Of a stretch of 64,000 nt of DNA, positions 36,971 to 45,369 are shown in pieces; the first letter of the stretch is position 1, and every line of letters begins with the position of its first letter. Both the position numbers and the translations under genes were made by a program. Under the pieces are notes generated by a model that saw only the letters and a list, made by a program, of their open reading frames with translations, searched no databases and was not told where the DNA came from. The DNA lies in NCBI GenBank assembly GCA_000437275.1, contig FR899719.1, positions 46,033 through 110,032 on the forward strand. The letters run 5' to 3'. This DNA is from Clostridium sp. CAG:411. GTDB taxonomy: Bacteria > Bacillota > Clostridia > Lachnospirales > Lachnospiraceae.

Positions 36971-37468
36971 ATGGAAACAGCAAATAAGAATGAACTAAAT
37001 ACAGCAGTTTCTTCTGAGGGAAAACAGTACATAGTTGTAAAATTGGGAAATGAGCAGTATGGTATTGATATTCAATATGTAGATAATATTGTGCGTATGC
37101 AGAATATTACAAGAGTACCTAAAGCACAGCCATATTTTAAGGGTGTTATAAATTTACGTGGTGAAATAATTCCAGTTATGAGTTTACGATTAAAATTTGG
37201 ATTAGAGGCAGACGAATTTACCAGTGCTACAAGAATTATCATTATTAAATTAGAAGCACAGGCAACGATTGGTATTATTGTTGATGAAGTAAAAGAAGTA
37301 ATAACTTTAAACGAAGAAGAAGTAGAGAAGCCTAGCTACAATGAGAGTGATGAAAAGTCAACATTTTTATATGGAGTTGGAAAGCATGGCGGAAGTTTAA
37401 TTTCTCTATTAAATATTGCTGGTGTAATTATAGAAAAGGAAAAAGATAAAGAGAAAGCAAATGCGTAA
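36971..37468 (+). CDS. cheW: Chemotaxis coupling protein CheW
   Basis: This 165-residue protein has the CheW fold: YIVVKLGNEQYGIDIQYVDN, ITRVPKAQPYFKGVINLRGE and the closing LLNIAGVI. It links CheA to receptors. AAGGGGG (36956-36962) is 8 bases before ATG 36971, which is better placed than the ATG at 36965. Confidence 0.95.
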   Translation: METANKNELNTAVSSEGKQYIVVKLGNEQYGIDIQYVDNIVRMQNITRVPKAQPYFKGVINLRGEIIPVMSLRLKFGLEADEFTSATRIIIIKLEAQATIGIIVDEVKEVITLNEEEVEKPSYNESDEKSTFLYGVGKHGGSLISLLNIAGVIIEKEKDKEKANA

Positions 37469-37482
37469 ATGGGGTGATGGAT

Positions 37483-38112
37483 ATGTCAACTCAGAAAAAT
37501 TTTGAAGGGTTGAATGATATGAATGGAATGTCCTATGACGTTTTGCGTGAAGTTGGTAATATAGGTGCGGGCAATGCTACAACAGCATTGTCCCAACTTA
37601 TACATTCTAAGATTGATATGACAGTTCCCAAGGTTGAATTGTTAGACTTCCCAGAATTGTCAGATGTTGTGGGATCAGCGGAAAAGACAGTTGTTGGTAT
37701 ATTGTTAAATTTGACTGGTGATGTGAGTGGAATGATGATGTTTATGATAGATTATTCTGCTGCGCGTCATTTAGTGAATAGACTAATGGGAGAAAATGCG
37801 TCCACCACAGATGGATTTTCTGAGATGGATTTGTCTGCATTAAAAGAAATTGGCAATATAATTGCGGGTGCGTATTTATCGGCACTTTCTTCATTGACTA
37901 ATTTGAAAATCGTTGAATCTATTCCTTATATGGCAATAGATATGGCTGGGGCAATTTTGAGTGTTCCAGCGATTGCATTTGGGGAATTAGGAGATAAAGC
38001 ATTGTTGATTGAGTCAGAGTTTAATGAAACAGACTATTCTGTAAATGGTTTCTTTATTTTGATTCCAACAGAGGAATCATATGAAAAGATTTTATCTTCT
38101 TTGGGAATGTAG
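37483..38112 (+). CDS. cheC: CheY-P phosphatase CheC
   Basis: This 209-residue protein has two CheC active-site helices, LREVGNIGAGNATTALSQL and LKEIGNIIAGAYLSALSSL, each with E-x2-N. It removes phosphate from CheY and binds CheD. GGGGTGA at 37471-37477 supports ATG 37483 over the in-frame GTG 37474. Confidence 0.95.
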   Translation: MSTQKNFEGLNDMNGMSYDVLREVGNIGAGNATTALSQLIHSKIDMTVPKVELLDFPELSDVVGSAEKTVVGILLNLTGDVSGMMMFMIDYSAARHLVNRLMGENASTTDGFSEMDLSALKEIGNIIAGAYLSALSSLTNLKIVESIPYMAIDMAGAILSVPAIAFGELGDKALLIESEFNETDYSVNGFFILIPTEESYEKILSSLGM

Positions 38113-38122
38113 GTGAGTGATA

Positions 38123-38608
38123 GTGGGGAATATGATTAGAGTTGGAATGGCAGATTTGAATATTTGCTCATCTCCCGATGCAATAACAACTCTTGGTCTG
38201 GGGTCCTGTGTTGGAATTGTTTTATATGATGCTACTTTAAAATTGGCAGGACTGGCACATATAATGCTGCCAGATAGTACACAGATTAGGAGCAATTCTA
38301 ATGTTGCTAAATTTGCAGATACAGGAATCGATGCATTGATTCAATTGATGGAAAAAAATGGTGCACAAAAGCGACGTTTGATAGCTAAAATTGCGGGCGG
38401 AGCGCAAATGTTTGCGTTTTCTTCTGAAAACTCTATGTTGTGTGTTGGAAAAAGAAATGTTGAGGCAACAAAAAAGAAATTAGAAAGTTTAGGTATTAAG
38501 ATTATAGCGGAAGATACAGGGGATTCTTATGGACGAACAATCGAGTTTTATCCAGAAACAGGAGAACTTTTAATAAAGACAGTTGGAAAAACACAAAAAA
38601 TAATATAG
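38123..38608 (+). CDS. cheD: Receptor glutamine deamidase CheD
   Basis: The 161 residues carry the CheD catalytic Cys in TLGLGSCVGIVLYD, His in LAHIMLPDS and Thr/Gly region AKIAGGAQMF. It deamidates chemoreceptors and cooperates with CheC. The GTG start at 38123 has AGGTGAG 5 bases before it; GTG 38117 and ATG 38132 are alternatives. Confidence 0.93.
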   Translation: MGNMIRVGMADLNICSSPDAITTLGLGSCVGIVLYDATLKLAGLAHIMLPDSTQIRSNSNVAKFADTGIDALIQLMEKNGAQKRRLIAKIAGGAQMFAFSSENSMLCVGKRNVEATKKKLESLGIKIIAEDTGDSYGRTIEFYPETGELLIKTVGKTQKII

Positions 38609-38644
38609 AATAGAATTGTTCAGAAAAATAGAGGAGCGATAAGG

Positions 38645-38962
38645 ATGAAAATTCGGTTTATACCTGCTGGGGTAACGTTATTAGCAGGAGCCATAACCTG
38701 TTTGATTTGTCTAATGCGTGATTATGATGTTACATATAGTTTGGAAGTGCTGTTAGTGGTGCTGATTATATTTGCGTTGATTGGTATGAAAGCACAACGT
38801 GTCATCATCAATGTTATGCGTGAGCAAAAGATGCAGGAAGAAGAAGAGATTCGTATGGCAGAATGGAAAGAGACAGAAAGATTACGACAGTTAGAGGAAG
38901 AACAGGCAACAGAGGATGACTTGGAAGAAAAGGACGAGTTGGAGGAAGAAGAGGAGTCATAA
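38645..38962 (+). CDS. Small membrane protein with acidic coiled-coil tail, unknown
   Basis: I do not recognise this 105-residue protein. Two membrane helices (about 5-22 and 30-48) are followed by a basic patch and a long charged helix ending in a run of Glu and Asp (EEKDELEEEEES). It lies between cheD and the flagellar sigma factor and is co-oriented, with GAGGAGCGATAAGG before the ATG, so a motility role is likely but unproven. Confidence 0.7.
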   Translation: MKIRFIPAGVTLLAGAITCLICLMRDYDVTYSLEVLLVVLIIFALIGMKAQRVIINVMREQKMQEEEEIRMAEWKETERLRQLEEEQATEDDLEEKDELEEEEES

Positions 38963-38995
38963 TGAAGGAACATCCAATTCGTATGGAGGAAATAC

Positions 38996-39757
38996 ATGAA
39001 CGAAGAGAGTAGAAATAAATTGTGGGAAGAATATGCCAAAGAACATTCTCCACAAATTAGGGAACAGATTATAATTGAATATGCAAATTTGGTTAAAATT
39101 GTGGCAGGTAGATTGAGCATGTATTTGGGATATACTGTAGAATATGATGATTTAGTAGGCTATGGTACATTCGGATTGATTGATGCGATTGATAAATTTG
39201 ATTTATTAAAAGGTGTAAAGTTTGAGACGTATGCAAGTTTGCGGATTCGAGGGGCTATTTTGGATCAGATCCGAAAAATGGACTGGATACCAAGAACATT
39301 ACGTCAGAAGCAAAAAAAGATTGATCAGGCTTATCAAAAATTGGAGTTAGAACATGGAAGAGCAGGCACAGATGAGGAAGTTGCTGAAGAGATAGGAATT
39401 ACGGCAGATGAGCTTGCAAATTGGCAAAGTCAGACTAAGGTTACGAATTTAATTTCATTAGATGAATTTTTAGAACAGGGGGCAGAGGTTCGAGTAGATA
39501 CAGATGCTAGTTCTCATTTCGAACAACCTGAAAGAGTAATGGAACGAGAAGAAATGAAAGAAGTTCTGATACAAACCTTAGAAAAATTAACAGAGAATGA
39601 AAAGAAAGTGATTACATTATATTATTATGAGGACCTGACATTAAAGGAAATCAGTCATATTTTAGAGGTTTCTGAGTCTAGAGTTTCACAGCTTCATACA
39701 AAAGCATTGCAAAAAATGAGACAGAAACTGGGAAGTAATATGGAAATGTTTTGGTAG
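38996..39757 (+). CDS. fliA: Flagellar RNA polymerase sigma factor (FliA/SigD, sigma-28)
   Basis: This 253-residue sigma-70 family protein has region 2 (DDLVGYGTFGLIDAIDKFD, then TYASLRIRGAILDQIRKMDW), region 3 (PRTLRQKQKKIDQAYQKLE) and region 4 (LKEISHILEVSESRVSQLHT). It transcribes late flagellar and chemotaxis genes. GGAGGA precedes the ATG. Its targets (flagellin) are outside the window. It is usually restrained by FlgM, which is not seen here. Confidence 0.96.
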   Translation: MNEESRNKLWEEYAKEHSPQIREQIIIEYANLVKIVAGRLSMYLGYTVEYDDLVGYGTFGLIDAIDKFDLLKGVKFETYASLRIRGAILDQIRKMDWIPRTLRQKQKKIDQAYQKLELEHGRAGTDEEVAEEIGITADELANWQSQTKVTNLISLDEFLEQGAEVRVDTDASSHFEQPERVMEREEMKEVLIQTLEKLTENEKKVITLYYYEDLTLKEISHILEVSESRVSQLHTKALQKMRQKLGSNMEMFW

Positions 39758-39783
39758 GTAATAAGTGATGAGGGGGTGGGAAA

Positions 39784-41388
39784 ATGCGTTATAAAAACGG
39801 ATTTTTTCAAATTGTTCACAAAGAGGATGGAACTTATCTAAAGTTTTTTCCACCAGTAGAAAATGGGGAACCAATTAATTTAGATGATATTTTGTTTTAC
39901 TTACATCGAATCAAATTAGATGAGTTTGATGTAAAGGAATTAAAACATGTTGTGGATCAGATTGGAAAAGAGCCAAAGGAGTATAGAGTATCCACAGAAA
40001 AAGTGTATGCAGAGAATGAATATATGCGTTTGGAAGTTAATCCAAAGAAGACTAAAGTGATAGCGAGGTTTTATCCACCTTCAAATAAGGGAAAATTAAT
40101 TTCAAGAGAAGAAATTATGAGTGATTTAGAGCATAATGGGATAAGACATGGAATTATAGAAAGAAATATTGATATTTATTTGAAAGCCAGACAGTTTTGT
40201 ACAGATTTTGTAATCGCAAAGGCAACTTTACCGATACAAGGAAAGGATGCAAAGATTACATATCATTTTGAGGTTGAAAATACATTTAAGCCAACCATTA
40301 AAGAGGATGGTAGTGTTGACTTTCACCAAATTGACAATATTAATCATATAGAAGAAGGTGCATTACTTGCGACGTTAGAGCCTGCAGACTTGGGAAAACC
40401 AGGAATTGATGTATCTGGTGAGCCGATAAAACAGGCAAAAGTAGCAGTAAAGACCTTAAAGCATGGACATAATATTCATTTGTCAGATGACAATACAAAA
40501 ATGTATAGTGATATAGCAGGTCATGTGTCACTAACGGGAGATAAAGTTTTTGTATCGAATACATATGAAGTACCTGCGGATGTTAGTACGACGACAGGAG
40601 ATATTATGTATGATGGTAATGTACATGTAAAGGGAAATGTAATTACCGGGTTTAAAATTGAAGCAAAAGGTGATATTATTGTAGATGGTGTTGTAGAAGG
40701 TGCTACGTTAATAGCAGCCGGGCAAATTGTTTTGCGACGTGGTATTCAGGGTATGAACAAAGGTATTCTGAAAGCAGGAGCAGATATTGTTACGAAGTTT
40801 ATTGAAAATTCAGAAGTAACAGCAGGCGGAAATATAACAACAGATGCAATTATGCATAGTAAAGTGCAAGCCAAGGGAGATATTATTTCGACTGGTAAAA
40901 GAGGCTTAATCATAGGAGGAAGCGTTTTGGCAGAAGGAAATATATCCATGAAAGTTGCAGGCTCTACGATGGGAACAAAAACCTTGCTGGAGATAAGTAT
41001 GGACCCAGCATTAGTAGAGGAGTATCAATCGCTTGATAAACAAATTGTAAATATGACAGAAGAAATTGAAAAGTTTAATCGTACGATAGGAGTTTATGCC
41101 AATAAAGTAAAAAAAGGAGAAAAGATTCCTGAGGACAAGATGAAACAATTTCAGATTGCAAAGAAGAGCGTTGCTCTATTAAAAGACAATATTAAAAATG
41201 CAGAGGAGCGTTCGGAAGAACTTCGCGAGGAAATGGAAGCACATAGCCATGGAAGAATTAAAATCTCTAGTATCGCATATCCTAGTGTGAAAATAGTGAT
41301 TGCAGGTGCCAGCTATTTTGTCAGAAGTGAAATGCATCGTACACAGTTTGTAAAGGATAGAGCATTAATAAAAACAATGACGCTTTAG
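39784..41388 (+). CDS. FapA-family (DUF342) protein
   Basis: This 534-residue protein has an N-terminal domain followed by the FapA beta-helix-like repeats (about 170-400, e.g. VKGNVITGFKIEAKGDIIVD and VEGATLIAAGQIVLRRGIQG). A coiled-coil region follows (about 415-485). 'Flagellar assembly protein A' is the family name; its role is poorly known. It follows fliA by 26 bases in the same operon. Confidence 0.85.
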   Translation: MRYKNGFFQIVHKEDGTYLKFFPPVENGEPINLDDILFYLHRIKLDEFDVKELKHVVDQIGKEPKEYRVSTEKVYAENEYMRLEVNPKKTKVIARFYPPSNKGKLISREEIMSDLEHNGIRHGIIERNIDIYLKARQFCTDFVIAKATLPIQGKDAKITYHFEVENTFKPTIKEDGSVDFHQIDNINHIEEGALLATLEPADLGKPGIDVSGEPIKQAKVAVKTLKHGHNIHLSDDNTKMYSDIAGHVSLTGDKVFVSNTYEVPADVSTTTGDIMYDGNVHVKGNVITGFKIEAKGDIIVDGVVEGATLIAAGQIVLRRGIQGMNKGILKAGADIVTKFIENSEVTAGGNITTDAIMHSKVQAKGDIISTGKRGLIIGGSVLAEGNISMKVAGSTMGTKTLLEISMDPALVEEYQSLDKQIVNMTEEIEKFNRTIGVYANKVKKGEKIPEDKMKQFQIAKKSVALLKDNIKNAEERSEELREEMEAHSHGRIKISSIAYPSVKIVIAGASYFVRSEMHRTQFVKDRALIKTMTL

Positions 41389-41404
41389 AAGGAAGGGAAA
41401 AAGT

Positions 41405-41725
41405 ATGCCGATAAGACCAATTGATATGATAAGTATAGCTCCAAGATCGCAGGAAGCATCCCAGCAACAATTGAGTGATCAGAATAAGCTTGCGCATGCG
41501 CATGAAAATATGGCGCAACAATTCGGTAAGCATATAAAAGAAAATTCTGAATCGGTCATTCAATCGTCCAAAGGCGAAAAAACAGAGTACCGATATGATG
41601 CCAGAGAAAAGGGAAAAGGGAATAAAGGAAAAGCTAGGGACGGAAAACAAAAAAAGCAGCAACAGCAAGGCGATGAAAAAACGGAAACACAATTAAATCA
41701 AAGTAAGTTTGACATTAAAATTTAA
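41405..41725 (+). CDS. Unknown flagellar-operon protein, charged and disordered
   Basis: This 106-residue protein starts MPIRPIDMISIAPRSQEASQ and ends in a long Lys/Gln/Gly-rich tail. No domain, membrane helix or signal is seen. It sits 16 bases after the FapA gene and 11 before the SwrB-like gene. The conserved-looking N-terminal PIRPIDM box hints at a short binding peptide; that is inference. Confidence 0.65.
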   Translation: MPIRPIDMISIAPRSQEASQQQLSDQNKLAHAHENMAQQFGKHIKENSESVIQSSKGEKTEYRYDAREKGKGNKGKARDGKQKKQQQQGDEKTETQLNQSKFDIKI

Positions 41726-41736
41726 AGGAGCAAAAG

Positions 41737-42597
41737 ATGGGTTATTATTTATTATTAATTGTAGTTGGATTGGCTATTATTATTGTAAGTTTTTTCCTTT
41801 CGGAAAAAGTAATGGACAAAAAAGAGATAGCAACTGAGGATACACCTAAGGTAAATGAGGAATATCTGAATCAGTTATTAGAAGATAATAAAAAGCAATT
41901 GCAGTCAGAAAGCGAGAAAATCGTAGAAGATACGATTAATACTGAATTAAATCGTGTTGATGAACAACTTGCACATATTTCCAATGAAAAGATAATGGCA
42001 GTAAATGAATTTTCAGAACAATTATTGGGAAAAATTGAAGAAAATCATAAAGAAGTAGTATTTCTATATGATATGCTAAATGAAAAAGAAAACGAAATGA
42101 AAGCGTTTGTGCAAGAAATTGATAAATCCAAAGTTGTGTTAGAAGAACTTGCAAATAAGGAATTGGAAAAACAGAAGATGCTTCAACATAAGCGGATCAA
42201 GAAAGAACTTGAAAAACAGATGAAGCAACAAGAACAATACGAGAAAGACGAACTGGAGCTAAAACGTTCTGGAGTGTTGGTGGAAGACGAGAACAAAGTG
42301 GGGGTTGAAGTAAGTACACCTCCAAAAGCGGAGACACAAATGTCTGCACTTGAAAGAATGGGAAATCAACTGGAAGAGGTTCCATCAGAAGAGGAAAAAC
42401 CAGTTGTGGAAACACAGGAAGTAGAAGAACAGGAGCAAATGATAGTAACAGAACCGCAGGAAGACGCAAATCAGAATCAAGTGATTTTGAATTTGTATAA
42501 TGAGGGAAAAAGCATTATGGAAATTGCGAAGCTGTTAGGTAAGGGACAAGGAGAAGTAAAATTAGTAATTGATTTGTTTCAAGGAGCAAGAAGATAA
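41737..42597 (+). CDS. SwrB/DUF6115-like membrane coiled-coil protein
   Basis: This 286-residue protein has one N-terminal membrane helix (about 2-22), a long Glu-rich coiled coil (about 40-170) and an acidic linker. A C-terminal helix-turn-helix-like segment follows (LNLYNEGKSIMEIAKLLGKG, then QGEVKLVIDLF). This layout and the place after the sigma factor resemble B. subtilis SwrB (YlxL), which activates the export apparatus. Orthology is inferred. Confidence 0.7.
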   Translation: MGYYLLLIVVGLAIIIVSFFLSEKVMDKKEIATEDTPKVNEEYLNQLLEDNKKQLQSESEKIVEDTINTELNRVDEQLAHISNEKIMAVNEFSEQLLGKIEENHKEVVFLYDMLNEKENEMKAFVQEIDKSKVVLEELANKELEKQKMLQHKRIKKELEKQMKQQEQYEKDELELKRSGVLVEDENKVGVEVSTPPKAETQMSALERMGNQLEEVPSEEEKPVVETQEVEEQEQMIVTEPQEDANQNQVILNLYNEGKSIMEIAKLLGKGQGEVKLVIDLFQGARR

Positions 42598-43158
42598 ATG
42601 AAAACAAAATATTTTTTAAGAGGATTAGGAGCCGGAATTATTTTATCATCTGTTGTATTATTGTTTGGTTCTCCTAAAGATATACTTTCTGATGAAGAAA
42701 TAAAGCAACGGGCTTTTAAACTTGGTATGATTGAAAAAGAAGATGCACTGGAACAGGTACTAAATAAAAGTGCGACAGCAACTCCATCTGCAATCGCATC
42801 AGAGGAACCAGATGTTACGCCTGAAAGTACAGAGTCTTCTGATAGTAAAACATCCAAAGAACAAGGCACAGTGCAGGGAAAGAAAAATTCGCAAACAGCA
42901 GAGCCAGCAAAACAGGCAAAGCAGACACAAGTACAAAAATCAAATGCAAGCAATGAATTGGTTGTCGTGCAAATTAAGCCTGGAATGTGGTCAGATGAAA
43001 TAGCAAAAACATTTTATGATTTGCAGTTGGTAAAAGATGCGGAAGAATTTGATAGTTTTTTGTGTGATAACGGATATGCATCTATGATACGAGTAGGTAG
43101 CTATAAGGTGCCAAAAGGTTCTACCTATGAAGAAATAGCAAAAATAATTACAAAATAG
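42598..43158 (+). CDS. Membrane-anchored YceG/LysM-like protein
   Basis: This 186-residue protein has an N-terminal membrane helix (about 7-25) and a Thr/Ser/Gln/Lys-rich disordered spacer. The C-terminal 55-residue module (VVVQIKPGMWSDEIAKTFYD ... KVPKGSTYEEIAKIITK) resembles the small LysM-like domain at the start of MltG/YceG transglycosylases. The catalytic MltG domain is absent. The start codon touches the previous stop. It may bind peptidoglycan near the flagellar base. Confidence 0.65.
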   Translation: MKTKYFLRGLGAGIILSSVVLLFGSPKDILSDEEIKQRAFKLGMIEKEDALEQVLNKSATATPSAIASEEPDVTPESTESSDSKTSKEQGTVQGKKNSQTAEPAKQAKQTQVQKSNASNELVVVQIKPGMWSDEIAKTFYDLQLVKDAEEFDSFLCDNGYASMIRVGSYKVPKGSTYEEIAKIITK

Positions 43159-43205
43159 ATACTATATAAAATAGATAGGTTTAAATACGTTTAACAAAAA
43201 AATAC

Positions 43206-43234
43206 TTGCAATTGAAAAAGACATATGTTAAGAT
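43206..43234 (+). promoter_or_regulatory. Predicted rpsB-tsf promoter
   Basis: TTGCAA (43206-43211), 17-base spacer, TAAGAT (43229-43234). A leader of about 100 bases follows, containing a TGCCA...TGGCA stem. Autoregulation by S2 through the leader is possible but not shown. Confidence 0.55.
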
Positions 43235-43339
43235 TGGATGGTATGAGAAAATACACGTATAGTGATTTCTGTAATGGTGCCAGTTTTGGTTTGGCAGAAA
43301 GATGATCTATGCGGAAGAAAAAACCAATGGAGGTATATT

Positions 43340-44062
43340 ATGAGTGTAATTTCAATGAAACAGTTACTTGAAGCAGGTGTTCACTTTGGACATCAGACAA
43401 GAAGATGGAACCCTAAAATGGCTCCATACATCTACACAGAAAGAAATGGTATTTATATCATTGACTTACAGAAATCTGTAGGTAAAGTTGATGAAGCTTA
43501 CAATGCAATTAAGGATATTGTTGCAGATGGCGGTACAGTTCTTTTTGTTGGTACAAAGAAACAGGCTCAGGATTCAGTTAAGACAGAAGCAGAGCGTTGT
43601 GGTATGTACTATGTAAATGAGAGATGGCTAGGTGGTATGCTTACTAACTTTGAGACAATCAAAGGTAGAATTGCAAGATTAAAGAAGATCGAAGCTATGT
43701 CAGAGGATGGAACATTTGATGTTCTTCCTAAAAAAGAAGTTATTCAGTTAAAGAAGGAATGGGATAAACTTGAGAAGAACTTAGGTGGTATCAAGGATAT
43801 GAAGACTATTCCAGATGCAATCTTTGTTGTTGATCCTAAGAAGGAAAGAATTTGTGTACAGGAAGCACATACATTAGGAATTCCTTTGATTGGTATTGCA
43901 GATACAAACTGTGACCCAGAAGAATTAGATTATGTAATTCCTGGTAATGATGATGCAATCAGAGCTGTTAAGTTGATTGTAGCTAAGATGGCAGATGCTG
44001 TTATCGAAGCAAATCAGGGAGAACAGTTAGAAACAGCTGAAGAAAACACAGACGCTGAGTAA
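43340..44062 (+). CDS. rpsB: 30S ribosomal protein S2
   Basis: The 240 residues are typical S2 ([47 protein letters not shown]). GGAGG at 43329-43333 sets the ATG at 43340; earlier in-frame codons from 43262 have no ribosome site. The last codons and stop are inside the first copy of a 24-base-period tandem duplication, so the protein ends normally. Confidence 0.97.
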   Translation: MSVISMKQLLEAGVHFGHQTRRWNPKMAPYIYTERNGIYIIDLQKSVGKVDEAYNAIKDIVADGGTVLFVGTKKQAQDSVKTEAERCGMYYVNERWLGGMLTNFETIKGRIARLKKIEAMSEDGTFDVLPKKEVIQLKKEWDKLEKNLGGIKDMKTIPDAIFVVDPKKERICVQEAHTLGIPLIGIADTNCDPEELDYVIPGNDDAIRAVKLIVAKMADAVIEANQGEQLETAEENTDAE

Positions 44063-44095
44063 GAATGAAACCCAGACGCTGAGTAAGAATGAAAC
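44049..44095 (+). repeat. 24-bp-period tandem duplication over the rpsB stop
   Basis: Bases 44049-44071 and 44073-44095 are identical 23-base copies, one base apart. They include the last Ala-Glu codons and stop of rpsB. A few flanking bases (44044-44047) also match at the same offset, with one mismatch, so the event may be somewhat older. Confidence 0.95.
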
Positions 44096-44130
44096 GATGG
44101 AATGCTCATATGGGCATTCCATCATTTGTG
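44096..44130 (+). terminator. Hairpin (possible attenuator) between rpsB and tsf
   Basis: GATGGAATGC (44096-44105) pairs with GCATTCCATC (44114-44123) over 8 bases, followed by ATTTG. The T-run is short, so partial termination between two genes of one operon is more likely than a full stop. Confidence 0.55.
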
Positions 44131-44221
44131 CTAGTAAGTAAAGTGATATGTCTGTCAGTTTAAAACAGGACAGGTATGTCAGAAAAGATAAAGATAAAAA
44201 GAAATTGTGGAGGTAAATGAG

Positions 44222-45151
44222 ATGGCTATTACAGCAGCAATGGTAAAAGAGTTAAGAGAAACATCAGGTGCAGGTATGATGGATTGTAAGAAAGCACTTA
44301 CAGCTACTGATGGTGATATGGAAAAGGCAATCGAATTTTTAAGAGAAAATGGTTTAGCTAAGGCTGAAAAGAAGGCTGGACGTGTTGCAGCAGAAGGTAT
44401 GGTTGCTACAAACATTAGTGCAGATGGAAAGACAGCAGCTATTGTTGAAGTAAACAGTGAGACAGACTTCGTAGCAAAGAATGAAAAATTCCAGACATTT
44501 GTTTCTCAGGTTGCAGCTCAGGTTGCAGCTACTTCAGCTACAGATGTAGATGCATTCTTAGAAGAGCCATGGTGTGAAGATGCATCTAAGACTGTAAAAG
44601 AAAATCTTGCAAGCATGATTGCTGTTATCGGAGAGAATATGACAATTCGTCGTTTCGCAAAACTTCAGGCAACTGATGGTGTGATTGAAAGCTATATTCA
44701 CGCAGGCGGAAAGATTGGTGTTATTGTAGAAGCAAAGACAGATGCAAATAGTGATGCAGTAAAAGAATGCTTAAAGAATGTAGCAATGCAGATTGCTGCT
44801 TTAAATCCAAAATATACAAGCAGAGACGAAGTAGATCAGGATTATATCGAGCATGAAAAAGAAATCTTAAAGGCACAGGCATTAAAAGAAAAGCCAGATG
44901 CTGCTGAAAAGATTATTGATGGTATGGTTATGGGACGTATCAACAAAGAATTAAAGGAAATTTGCTTATTAGATCAGGTTTATGTTAAGGCTGAAGATGG
45001 TAAGCAGTCTGTAGGAAAGTATGTTGAGAGCGTTGCAAAGGCAGAAGGTATTGCACTTGAAATTAAGGGCTTTGTACGTTACGAGACTGGTGAAGGAATT
45101 GAAAAGGTAGAAAGTGACTTTGCCGCAGAAGTAGCAGCACAGTTAAAGTAA
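44222..45151 (+). CDS. tsf: Translation elongation factor Ts
   Basis: This 309-residue protein recycles EF-Tu. The N-terminal UBA-like module is ITAAMVKELRETSGAGMMDC, then KKALTATDGDMEKAIEFLRE. The core TDFVAKNEKFQTFV motif is present. GGAGG at 44209-44213 gives the ATG at 44222. A 12-base tandem repeat (44507-44530) encodes QVAAQVAA and keeps the frame. Confidence 0.97.
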   Translation: MAITAAMVKELRETSGAGMMDCKKALTATDGDMEKAIEFLRENGLAKAEKKAGRVAAEGMVATNISADGKTAAIVEVNSETDFVAKNEKFQTFVSQVAAQVAATSATDVDAFLEEPWCEDASKTVKENLASMIAVIGENMTIRRFAKLQATDGVIESYIHAGGKIGVIVEAKTDANSDAVKECLKNVAMQIAALNPKYTSRDEVDQDYIEHEKEILKAQALKEKPDAAEKIIDGMVMGRINKELKEICLLDQVYVKAEDGKQSVGKYVESVAKAEGIALEIKGFVRYETGEGIEKVESDFAAEVAAQLK

Positions 45152-45167
45152 TTTTATAGACAAAATC

Positions 45168-45218
45168 ATAAGCCTTTTTTGTCAATCATAATGAGAGACA
45201 GAAAGGGCTTATTTTATT
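45168..45218 (+). terminator. Terminator after tsf
   Basis: ATAAGCC (45168-45174) pairs with GGCTTAT (45206-45212), with T-rich/A-rich and TGTC/GACA pairing inside the loop, followed by TTTATTTG. It ends the rpsB-tsf unit. Confidence 0.65.
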
Positions 45219-45265
45219 TGTGCGTGTAACAAAGCCAGAGTCCACGTATGCATGAGAATTCTAGG

Positions 45266-45294
45266 TTGATTTTTAATGTTGTTTATATTATAAT
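45266..45294 (+). promoter_or_regulatory. Predicted promoter of the deacetylase-bactofilin operon
   Basis: TTGATT (45266-45271), 17-base spacer, TATAAT (45289-45294), about 75 bases before the deacetylase start. Confidence 0.6.
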
Positions 45295-45369
45295 CGTTAG
45301 TGTGTGTGAACAGGGAAAAATAGTTGTGTCATATGCATATAAATGAAAGAAGTGAAGGGATGGTTTTCA

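Noticed and set aside
43234..43330. A known rpsB leader RNA or riboswitch
   Set aside because: Only one short TGCCA/TGGCA stem was found; not enough to name a leader family.
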